Positions 1 to 5,772 of a DNA stretch of 5,772 nt are shown here, one piece after another; positions within the stretch are counted from its first letter, which is position 1, and each line of letters opens with the position of its first letter. The stretch is taken from the NCBI GenBank assembly GCA_937877385.1, contig CALGBJ010000120.1, positions 1-5,772 on the forward strand, in the 5' to 3' direction. Source of the DNA: an uncultured bacterium. GTDB taxonomy: Bacteria > Patescibacteriota > Minisyncoccia > UBA6257 > JAGGUH01. Under the pieces are notes generated by a model. That model did not search any database. It saw only the letters and a program-made list of their open reading frames with translations, and was not told the origin of the DNA. The position numbers were made by a program, and so were the translations under genes.

Positions 1-90
1 AAACTAAAGAGAGTTTCTTTTTTATCCTTAATGATTTCTCTTTTCCTCTCTCTACTTTCAGTAAAATTATTAAGACGCTATCAAACTTAA
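1..90 (+). CDS. Possible C-terminal end of a convergent membrane-protein gene (partial, weak)
   Basis: The first plus-strand frame is open from the left edge to a TAA at 88-90. It would give 29 residues: KLKRVSFLSL, then MISLFLSLLS, then VKLLRRYQT. The middle is hydrophobic and the end is basic, as in the last membrane segment of an integral membrane protein with a cytoplasmic tail. Its stop would lie only 2 bases from the stop of the giant gene on the other strand. A 30-codon open frame can arise by chance in such DNA, so this stays tentative. Confidence 0.3.
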   Translation, partial: KLKRVSFLSLMISLFLSLLSVKLLRRYQT

Positions 91-92
91 TT

Positions 93-3000
93 TTACCTTA
101 ACTGCTGGCCCAAAAGTAAGGACATTCTCTTCAAAAGAATAATCACTTCTTTTTGAAGAAGAACTATCACCTGTTTGTAAAGCTCTATTAATTGTTTCTT
201 TATCAATTCCTTCTGCGTTGAAGAAACTCTTTGAGGCACTTCTCCTTTTTCTTGACTAACTTCTTCTGATAAAGTTCTAAAGGTTTTATCAGTATAAACA
301 CTTTCATTACCTCTTTCATCTCTGGCTTTTATTTGAAAGTGATAAAGCGTCTCTGGAGAAAGATTTTCTAAAACAATTGAATGGGACTCTTTCAATCCCT
401 CCAAAGAAAGAGAGTTGGTATAATCAGTTGTTGTCCCATAAAGAATTTCTGAAACAGCCGGTTCGTTTGTTTGCCAGCTAATAATTGCTTTTCTGGCTTC
501 CACTTCAACTGAAATAGCAGAAATAGTTGGCGGAGCATTGTCAGTAGGCACATAAGCGCCACCGCCACCGTCACTCTCAGAAGATGCTTGAGGAGTAGCT
601 GAAACAGCCTCAGTAGCCGCTGATTCTTGTCCATCTTCATTAACAGCAGAAACTTTATAATAATAAGTGGTACCATTAGTTAAGCCAGTATCAGTATAAC
701 TGGTATTTGTTGTTTGACCCAAATAAGGATATTGAGAACCACTTTGACGATAAATATAATATCTGGCTGCTCCTGAAACACTATCCCAACTTAAAGTCAC
801 CTGGCTATCACCAGCAACAGCCGTCAAACCAGTTGGCACTGAAGGAGCCCCTTCAACTGAAACAGTTGGAGCAAAAGTAGAAAAGTGGCTCGTTCCTCCT
901 TTCAAAGTAATCGATTCTAATGTTGACCAACTAGCATCACTTGGTGTTAAAGTAACGGCTGTAGGAATCTCCACCCAATTGCCAACTGTCGAATCGTAAT
1001 AACTAATTTTTATATTCTGAGCTTGAGACAAACTGCTAATCCCTCCTTCAACCAATTCAGCTTTGGTCATTTTTATTTCGATATTAGCCGAATCGTTCAA
1101 AATAGTAATTGAACGACCTTCATTATCACCGCTTGAATAATAAGCGCTAATTTCCTTGGCTTTTGAAGAAATAACTTTTACCCCATTACCTTGAGGAGCT
1201 TTCATTGTTTTCTGAACTCTAACCGCTACATCTGTTGAACCACTCCCTAAAGCACCAGAAGGAACTTCAATTTTAGTATCAGAAGTTTGAATTACTCCTC
1301 CTTCAGTCGGTTTCAATGACTGTTCTTTTCTTTCTGGATCAAAATCAACTTGCTCTAAATTGATCGTCAAACCAGACAAACCGCTGGCTGGAACAGTTAC
1401 TCTTAAAGGCGAACTTAATTGATAACCTTCGGCAACAGCATCAATCTTCCAATCGCCGGGGCTAACATTTAAAACAAAAGAACCATCGGCTTCAGAAACA
1501 GTACCGCTCCAGCCACCCTGACCATTTTCGGCCCAAATCATCACATTCTGCAAAGCCGTTGAATTATATTGAACCGTCCCGCTAATAGTGGCTGAAGTCA
1601 TAGTTAGAGTCAAAGACAAATTACTAATATCACTACTAACATTAACATCTCTTCTTAAAGAACCACTATAACCGGCTTTGCCCACGCCAATATCGTAAAT
1701 TCCTTCTCTTAAAGTAAAGCTAAAAGTGCCATCACTATTAACTCTGGTACCACCGCCGCCATTCTCACCACCAGCCCAAACAAAAGCATCTTCCACACTA
1801 CCGCTATCAGCTGTCACTGTTCCAGAAATAGTATAGAAAGAAATTGAATTCAGATTGATTTCAGTTGTTAAATTACCGTTAACTGTTATCGTCTTGCTTG
1901 GCAAGGGACCAAAAGTTGGGATGCCGCCATCAATTATATATTGGGTGCCGCCAGCCTGATAAGGCACTTCTATTTGATAAAGGTCATAACTGGTTGAAGT
2001 AGAAACTCGAGTGTCAGTAAAGCCATGACCAATCTCGGAATGAGCACCAATAAAAACTTCAGAAAAAGTATTGCCAGGAATTAAATGGATGCTAATAATT
2101 GCACTATTAACAGAAATATTTTTGCTGACATCGGAATTCAAAGCCGAAGAAGATAACAAAGCCCGGTAAATCTCCCCTTTGCCAGGAACAGCCGCATGGA
2201 TGTAAAGATTACTCAAACCTTTTCTTACTTTGAAACTATAAGCGCCATTAGTATCTGTCCTCGAGCCAGCCAAGCCAGGACCAAATTCTCCTTGAGTTAA
2301 CCAAACTTCAGCATTTGTTAAAGCCGAGGCATTTTTTTCAACGGTCCCGGAAACAGTAACGAAATTCTCGCTGCTCAAAGTGAAATTAACAGTTGGATTA
2401 GAAGTAGGAGTTACTGCCACACCTGTCTGCTCTGGCAATTCACCATAATCCTTGGCAAAACCTTTAATATGATAATTTGAACAAGGAGAAACATACATTT
2501 TGTAATAACCTTGGGAATCAGTAAAGGCATGGCCGCCACCCGGACCGCCATCGCACCAACAGAAAACATCAACGTCAGAAATACCATTACCAGCCCCGTC
2601 TTTGACATAACCCTCAATATAAGTAGTTGGCGGAGAAAGTTTAATTGTTATATCCAAATTACTATCCGTCAAAGCAAAATCATCACTTGAATCAATTGAA
2701 ACATCTTTGCTGACTGGGAAAGGCATCATTGGCCCGGCAATCTCAATTCGGTAAGTGCCTTCTGTTAAATAAAGGTCAAAATAGCCATTTGAATCTGCTT
2801 GGGCCGCGCTTGACTTGCCATCATTCTTTGGTTGAAAAGCTATTATCCAAAGTTCTTGATATTTTTGGCTATTCAAAGGATTGCCATCTTCACCAACAAT
2901 CCTTCCTCTCAACCTTCTATCAGCTTGGCTAAAAGTAAAATTAGCCGTGGCCGTTGGTGAAGAATCAGAAACAGTAATTTCCTGACCGGCTGGATCTAAA

Positions 3001-4994
3001 AGCTGACTACCATACCAAGGAGGCAAATGGCTTTCAATTCTATAAGTGCCGGCTTGAGGCAGAGCTAAAGTATAGGTAGTTTGACAACTTGAATTTGTTT
3101 GGAAAAATGACGGTTGAACTCCAGCTGGACCCATTTCCATCTCTGCTCCTTCAGGCATTGCCATTACTGCCACCCATTTATTCTGACCCTGAGAAGAACA
3201 GGTAGTGCCTAAAGTAATTGTTCCTGAAACTTTATAACTGGTTGTTCCTTGAAAAGTTAAAATCTGCGGGCTGCTAGTTGAAGTGTTCGACTGAAGTTCA
3301 TTGCCCGGAGCCGGCAAATAATTGCCTGAAGAATCATAAGCCCAAACAAAACCCATTGTTGAAACATCAGGAATAGTGTAAACATAAGTTGAAGTATCAA
3401 AGGAGGTGTTGTGTGAATCACCAACATAATAGATATTTTCTCCCTTGGGCCCGCCAATAAAAATTTTTATATTGTCAGAACTGGTTATCGGCTGAGTCGT
3501 AGTTGTATTAACTACCTTCAAATAAATATTGCCTAAAACATCAAAAAAAGTTTCCTTTTCAACGTCAGACATTACTCCTTCTGAAGTAATAACTTGGACT
3601 GGACCACTTTGGGCTCCATTAGGAACTGTCGCGACAATTTGAGTACTTGACCAAGAACTAATAGTAGCTTCAACTGGTGGTAAGGGACCAGTTGAAGGAT
3701 TAAAACCGCCAGAAAATAAAACCTTGCCAGAAGTATTCCCAAAATTAGTTCCAATAATTGTTACTGAATCTCCGGACTTACCATAACTAGGAGAAATAGA
3801 GGAAATTTGAGGAAGATTTACTTCTTGAACTGTCAAACTGTTTGACGAATAACTCAAAGGAAAACTATCATCAATATCTTGGATGCCGGAAACAGAAAAA
3901 CTGATTGTTGAACCCTGAGTTAAATTCAAGCCGCGAATAATTACCCGGTTGCCAAAAAAGTCAACAAAAGGATAGCCAGGACCTGCACAATTAAGCGAAG
4001 AGCCATTAAGTTGATAATGAGAGCATTCCATTGCCTGATCGCCTCTTAAATTTTTGTTAGTTTGAAAAATTATTCTATCAGTAAAAACATTAATTGAACT
4101 AATCTGAGGCAAATCAGGCAAATTAAATTGAACTCTTGAACTTTCAATATTGCCAAGAGAATCAGTTACTGAAAGCCAGACAGTTGAATAATACTGCTTA
4201 CCCAAAATCAAACTAAATTCTCCTTGCTGATTTAAATTTGACGAACCCAAAAGAGTACCACCACTCTGGGCTGAATAGGCCTTAATTACTCCCTCTTCAC
4301 CAACCCCGCCTTGATGGTTGCTATCAAAAAGAGAATAATTCAAAGTATTACTATCATAAAAAACGCTTATTTTAGAAGTATCAGGCGCTTGAGAATGAGT
4401 ATCAGCGATAATAATGTCAGTATCTAAAGGATTAACATTGGTGGCTGTTGGTGAAGTTAAAACGCCATCGCTGGCAATGCTCAAATATATTCTCTGAGGA
4501 CCAGGGCTTGACACTTCAGGATAATCATTATCAGTCCACTGATTGGACGTTTCTAGAACCACAAAAAGAAATTTATCTTCATTGGGATGAATAACCGTAG
4601 TTGTTGCTGGTTCAATAGTTGAAAGAGCACCAACATTAACCGTTGAAGTACTACCAATAAAAGTATCACCAGCATCAAATTGGTGGTCTCCATCATCAGC
4701 GTATAGCTGCAAACTATCAAAACTATTAGCAGTTGTTGTAGCCGTACCAGTAGCGTTAATTGTTACCCTAACACTATCTAAAGTTAAATCAGCGTCACCA
4801 ATAGTATTTAAAATCTCAATCAATAAAAGAGCGGCTCGGCTATTAGCTTTCATTTTAGTAACATTCATTGAGGTTGAAGTTGCTGAAATCTGTGGTGGTT
4901 CTGCTCCTTGACAATTACTAAAAAGGAAAAAAGAGAAAAAAGCAATTGCTAAAAAAATTCCGACTTTTTTAGAAAAAATTTTTCTTTTAGCCAT
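93..4994 (-). CDS. Giant secreted multi-domain surface protein (TIG, carboxypeptidase-regulatory-like repeats, ZU5-like, FN3)
   Basis: Complete 1633-residue protein, probably exported and displayed at the cell surface; no enzyme domain is seen. Residues 1-31 form a signal peptide: a Lys/Arg-rich start, then a Phe/Leu/Ile-rich core, then FSNCQGA. Domains by eye: 32-200, a beta-rich N-terminal region with an Asp-rich loop (100-110, DDGDHQFDAGD) like calcium-binding loops; about 205-295, a bacterial Ig-like module ending in a 'TD..GN.ES' pattern; 292-393, another Ig/SbsA-like module with a close Cys pair; 394-484, a TIG/IPT domain (SISPSYGKSGDSVTIIGTNF); 485-584, unassigned; 585-1213, carboxypeptidase-regulatory-like repeats; 1218-1380, a ZU5-like region (GGVI...EVPSGAL) ending in HFSTFA; 1383-1466 and 1486-1573, two FN3 modules split by a Gly4 linker; 1591-1633, a Leu/Ile-rich amphipathic helix. 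No LPXTG, SLH domain or C-terminal membrane span is visible. The start is fixed by the signal peptide directly after ATG; the next Met is residue 44. No Shine-Dalgarno precedes it. Likely role is adhesion or cell-envelope structure (inference). CDS call is very firm, domain calls moderate. Confidence 0.95.
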   Translation of the reverse strand: MAKRKIFSKKVGIFLAIAFFSFFLFSNCQGAEPPQISATSTSMNVTKMKANSRAALLLIEILNTIGDADLTLDSVRVTINATGTATTTANSFDSLQLYADDGDHQFDAGDTFIGSTSTVNVGALSTIEPATTTVIHPNEDKFLFVVLETSNQWTDNDYPEVSSPGPQRIYLSIASDGVLTSPTATNVNPLDTDIIIADTHSQAPDTSKISVFYDSNTLNYSLFDSNHQGGVGEEGVIKAYSAQSGGTLLGSSNLNQQGEFSLILGKQYYSTVWLSVTDSLGNIESSRVQFNLPDLPQISSINVFTDRIIFQTNKNLRGDQAMECSHYQLNGSSLNCAGPGYPFVDFFGNRVIIRGLNLTQGSTISFSVSGIQDIDDSFPLSYSSNSLTVQEVNLPQISSISPSYGKSGDSVTIIGTNFGNTSGKVLFSGGFNPSTGPLPPVEATISSWSSTQIVATVPNGAQSGPVQVITSEGVMSDVEKETFFDVLGNIYLKVVNTTTTQPITSSDNIKIFIGGPKGENIYYVGDSHNTSFDTSTYVYTIPDVSTMGFVWAYDSSGNYLPAPGNELQSNTSTSSPQILTFQGTTSYKVSGTITLGTTCSSQGQNKWVAVMAMPEGAEMEMGPAGVQPSFFQTNSSCQTTYTLALPQAGTYRIESHLPPWYGSQLLDPAGQEITVSDSSPTATANFTFSQADRRLRGRIVGEDGNPLNSQKYQELWIIAFQPKNDGKSSAAQADSNGYFDLYLTEGTYRIEIAGPMMPFPVSKDVSIDSSDDFALTDSNLDITIKLSPPTTYIEGYVKDGAGNGISDVDVFCWCDGGPGGGHAFTDSQGYYKMYVSPCSNYHIKGFAKDYGELPEQTGVAVTPTSNPTVNFTLSSENFVTVSGTVEKNASALTNAEVWLTQGEFGPGLAGSRTDTNGAYSFKVRKGLSNLYIHAAVPGKGEIYRALLSSSALNSDVSKNISVNSAIISIHLIPGNTFSEVFIGAHSEIGHGFTDTRVSTSTSYDLYQIEVPYQAGGTQYIIDGGIPTFGPLPSKTITVNGNLTTEINLNSISFYTISGTVTADSGSVEDAFVWAGGENGGGGTRVNSDGTFSFTLREGIYDIGVGKAGYSGSLRRDVNVSSDISNLSLTLTMTSATISGTVQYNSTALQNVMIWAENGQGGWSGTVSEADGSFVLNVSPGDWKIDAVAEGYQLSSPLRVTVPASGLSGLTINLEQVDFDPERKEQSLKPTEGGVIQTSDTKIEVPSGALGSGSTDVAVRVQKTMKAPQGNGVKVISSKAKEISAYYSSGDNEGRSITILNDSANIEIKMTKAELVEGGISSLSQAQNIKISYYDSTVGNWVEIPTAVTLTPSDASWSTLESITLKGGTSHFSTFAPTVSVEGAPSVPTGLTAVAGDSQVTLSWDSVSGAARYYIYRQSGSQYPYLGQTTNTSYTDTGLTNGTTYYYKVSAVNEDGQESAATEAVSATPQASSESDGGGGAYVPTDNAPPTISAISVEVEARKAIISWQTNEPAVSEILYGTTTDYTNSLSLEGLKESHSIVLENLSPETLYHFQIKARDERGNESVYTDKTFRTLSEEVSQEKGEVPQRVSSTQKELIKKQLIELYKQVIVLLQKEVIILLKRMSLLLGQQLR
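855..1343 (-). other. ZU5-like domain region ending in an HFS motif, within the giant gene
   Basis: Residues about 1218-1380 of the surface protein. The segment begins with a 'GG.I.....I.VPSGAL' pattern (GGVIQTSDTKIEVPSGALG), which matches the start of ZU5-type domains as found in bacterial surface proteins and, in animals, in ankyrins, UNC5 and PIDD. It continues through several predicted strands, including 'WVEIPTAVTL', and closes with SHFSTFA, where His1370-Phe1371-Ser1372 falls at bases 879-887. Secreted bacterial proteins often carry an 'HFS.(F/Y)A' strand at this place. Domain assignment is from pattern memory only and the limits are approximate. Confidence 0.5.
1356..3242 (-). repeat. 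Array of degenerate carboxypeptidase-regulatory-like protein repeats within the giant gene
   Basis: Residues about 585-1213 contain at least six diverged copies of an 80-100 residue beta-sandwich unit. Each opens with a 'hydrophobic-x-G-x-V/I' strand: KVSGTITLG (about 586), RLRGRIVGEDG (about 692), YIEGYVKDGAG (about 790), TVSGTVEKNAS (about 878), TISGTVTADSG (about 1053) and TISGTVQYNST (about 1134). Most then carry a 'TD/SD.NG.Y/F' turn followed by a strand and a 'G.Y.I' or similar strand, the usual pattern of the CarboxypepD_reg / Cna-B-like prealbumin fold. The stretch at about 975-1050 (EVFIGAHSEIGHGFTDTR) looks like a further, more worn copy. The repeats are diverged at DNA level, so they are old duplications or independently acquired modules rather than a recent tandem expansion. 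Boundaries are by eye. Confidence 0.75.
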
Positions 4995-5047
4995 ATTTAA
5001 TTTTGTTTTATTTTGCTTTTGCCGACTTCAATTTTTAAAAAAATCTT
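4995..5047 (-). other. AT-rich leader of the giant gene with no recognisable Shine-Dalgarno site
   Basis: The roughly 50 bases between the predicted start of transcription and the ATG are almost all A and T. The 15 bases just before the start codon read AACAAAATTAAAT-like sequence on the minus strand with no GGAG, GAGG or AGGA core. Translation may rely on an unstructured, A-rich leader. The lipoprotein gene on the other strand, by contrast, has a perfect ribosome-binding site. The start of transcription is inferred from the promoter boxes. Confidence 0.5.
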
Positions 5048-5053
5048 TAAAAA

Positions 5054-5083
5054 ATTATAACAAAATAAAAAAGTTTATTCCAA
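5054..5083 (-). promoter_or_regulatory. Promoter of the giant surface-protein gene
   Basis: Read on the minus strand, a perfect -10 box TATAAT lies at 5059-5054 and is preceded by TGT, giving an extended -10 (TGNTATAAT). A weak -35, TTGGAA (4 of 6 to TTGACA), lies at 5083-5078 with an 18-base spacer. Transcription would start near 5047, leaving a leader of about 50 bases before the ATG at 4994. The surrounding DNA is extremely AT-rich, so chance matches are common, but the extended -10 and its position raise confidence. Confidence 0.6.
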
Positions 5084-5138
5084 AAAAAATTGTGGAAAAA
5101 CTACGAACGAAAAAAGCAGCTGACTTGCTCCTTAACCC

Positions 5139-5167
5139 TTGACAAAAAACCAATTTTGTGATACATT
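5139..5167 (+). promoter_or_regulatory. Promoter of the lipoprotein gene
   Basis: A perfect -35 TTGACA at 5139-5144 is followed after exactly 17 bases by a -10 TACATT (4 of 6) at 5162-5167, which is preceded by TGA and so forms an extended -10. Transcription would start near 5174, giving a leader of about 40 bases that carries the ribosome-binding site. This is the best promoter in the window. It lies back to back with the promoter of the giant gene; about 55 bases separate the two -35 boxes. Confidence 0.75.
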
Positions 5168-5196
5168 ATTAGCAGTAAATAGAAAAAATAATAAGG

Positions 5197-5205
5197 AAAG
5201 GAGGT
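5197..5205 (+). promoter_or_regulatory. Perfect Shine-Dalgarno site of the lipoprotein gene
   Basis: AAAGGAGGT contains the full AAGGAGGT complement of the 16S rRNA 3' end. It ends 7 bases before the ATG at 5213 and 10 bases before a second in-frame ATG at 5216. Both spacings are workable, so the protein may start with one or two Met; the 5213 start is preferred. Confidence 0.9.
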
Positions 5206-5212
5206 ATATAAG

Positions 5213-5674
5213 ATGATGAAAAAAATTTTAGTTTATTCAGTAATAGTAGCGTTTCTTACAGTAATGGTCGGTGGTTGTGCGACGACTGGTAATTACGGAC
5301 GAAATTACAGATACTATCGCGTCCGTAGTAGAACCGGAAAAATTAAAATTCACGAGAAACACGAGACAGAAATTGGATCTAATCTAGCCAGTGTCCAAAA
5401 GCTGGCGATCTACACTGGCGGTGCTCTAGCTGCCGTGGGAATAATATATCTTCTTACCCGGAATCACAAAGCGAAAGCAAAACCAGAACCAAAGCCAAAA
5501 CCAGAAGAAGGAAAGAGAATACTGGTCTGCCAAGGAGGAAGAAGGTTCCTCCTTAAAGGAAAGCAAGCTTACGAGATCAAAAATAATCAAGTTTCTACTG
5601 AAGGGAGAAAATACGAAATAATTGACAACCGTTATCTCGTGTTGGAAGAAAAGGAAATAGTTGACTGCAATTAA
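5213..5674 (+). CDS. Small lipoprotein with second membrane segment and Lys-Pro linker, function unknown
   Basis: Complete 153-residue protein; family not recognised. Residues 1-22 are a lipoprotein signal: MMKK, a hydrophobic core, then the lipobox VGGC with Cys22 as the predicted lipidated residue, followed by ATTG. Residues 27-53 are rich in Tyr, Arg, Lys and His. Residues 64-82 form a second hydrophobic stretch (LAIYTGGALAAVGIIYLLT) long enough to span a membrane, with a small-residue face of Gly and Ala. Residues 86-97 are a Lys/Ala/Pro/Glu linker (KAKAKPEPKPKP). Residues 100-153 look like a small beta-rich domain, with Cys106 and Cys152 able to pair if outside the cell. The start is set by a perfect ribosome-binding site and a strong promoter. 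It is transcribed divergently from the giant surface-protein gene and ends at a strong terminator, so it is probably a single-gene transcript. Signal and anchor are firm; role unknown. Confidence 0.93.
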   Translation: MMKKILVYSVIVAFLTVMVGGCATTGNYGRNYRYYRVRSRTGKIKIHEKHETEIGSNLASVQKLAIYTGGALAAVGIIYLLTRNHKAKAKPEPKPKPEEGKRILVCQGGRRFLLKGKQAYEIKNNQVSTEGRKYEIIDNRYLVLEEKEIVDCN

Positions 5675-5682
5675 AAAAAATT

Positions 5683-5710
5683 AAAGAGGGCAACGAAAGC
5701 CCTCTTTTTT
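5683..5710. terminator. Bidirectional rho-independent terminator between convergent genes
   Basis: A 9-base-pair stem, AAAGAGGGC (5683-5691) with GCCCTCTTT (5699-5707), encloses the loop AACGAAA and runs into a T-tract on the plus strand ending at 5710. On the minus strand the same hairpin is followed by a run of eight T (complement of the A-run at 5673-5680). It therefore ends the lipoprotein transcript 8 bases after its stop codon and also serves the gene entering from the right, whose stop codon overlaps the base of the stem region. Confidence 0.92.
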
Positions 5711-5772
5711 AGTATTTTAAGCCAACTTTTTGGCGAATTTCTTCAATATTTTTTTGAGCAATTTCTTCAGCT
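5709..5772 (-). CDS. C-terminal end of a convergent gene, product unknown (partial)
   Basis: An open minus-strand frame enters from the right edge and ends at a TAA at 5711-5709. The 20 visible residues are AEEIAQKNIEEIRQKVGLKY, a charged, helix-forming tail typical of a soluble cytoplasmic protein. Its stop codon abuts the bidirectional terminator, exactly where a convergent gene should end, which supports it being real. Too little is present to name a family. Confidence 0.6.
   Translation of the reverse strand, partial: AEEIAQKNIEEIRQKVGLKY

Noticed and set aside
1..23. Plus-strand hairpin AAACT/AGTTT followed by CTTTTTT, like a terminator.
   Set aside because: The stem is only 5 pairs, mostly A-T, and is cut by the window edge. 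It also conflicts with the open plus-strand frame over 1-90; without upstream sequence neither can be settled.
69..91. Inverted repeat ATTAAG/CTTAAT just past the stop of the giant gene, a possible minus-strand terminator.
   Set aside because: A 6-pair AU-only-rich stem with an 11-base loop and no clean T-run after it is too weak to call in such AT-rich DNA.
93..292. Possible frameshift near the C-terminus, since the tail changes character from FN3 to a Leu-rich helix.
   Set aside because: The other minus-strand frames just past the stop at 93 are full of stop codons, and the helix itself has regular amphipathic spacing, so the tail looks genuine.
2411..2932. Short open frames of 60-95 codons on either strand inside the giant gene.
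   Set aside because: They overlap the confident long frame, have low-complexity or implausible protein sequences and lack ribosome-binding sites; they are shadows of the real gene.
5117..5131. Imperfect palindrome AGCAGCTGACTTGCT between the divergent promoters, a possible operator.
   Set aside because: Only four pairs at the arms plus the common CAGCTG; too short to separate from chance without related sequences.

Overview
The window is AT-rich bacterial DNA. Most of it is one very long minus-strand gene (93-4994) for a secreted, multi-domain, beta-rich surface protein of 1633 residues. Its domain set (TIG, carboxypeptidase-regulatory-like repeats, a ZU5-like region, two fibronectin type III modules, a Gly-rich linker and a short Leu-rich C-terminal helix with no LPXTG or membrane anchor) and its AT-rich codon use resemble surface proteins of Patescibacteria/CPR (Parcubacteria-like) genomes. 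That assignment is an inference from style; no rRNA or marker gene is present.

Layout from left to right. Bases 1-92 hold a short plus-strand open frame running in from the left edge, possibly the tail of a convergent gene, and two weak AU-rich hairpins. Bases 93-4994 (minus) are the giant surface protein. Bases 4995-5212 are a very AT-rich divergent intergenic region with one good sigma-70-type promoter in each direction, both with an extended -10 (TGN). Bases 5213-5674 (plus) encode a 153-residue lipoprotein with a clear lipobox, a second hydrophobic segment and a Lys-Pro linker, preceded by a perfect Shine-Dalgarno sequence. Bases 5683-5710 are a strong bidirectional terminator. From 5709 to the right edge a minus-strand gene tail converges on the lipoprotein.

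The two complete genes both encode exported envelope products and share a divergent control region, so they may both act at the cell surface, but nothing in the sequence proves a functional link. No mobile element, CRISPR array, RNA gene or defence system is visible. The features most worth a second look are the His-Phe-Ser motif at the end of the ZU5-like region, the recurring Trp/Gly-rich motif in the repeat array, the Leu-rich C-terminal helix, the contrast in ribosome-binding sites between the two divergent genes, and the double-anchored lipoprotein.
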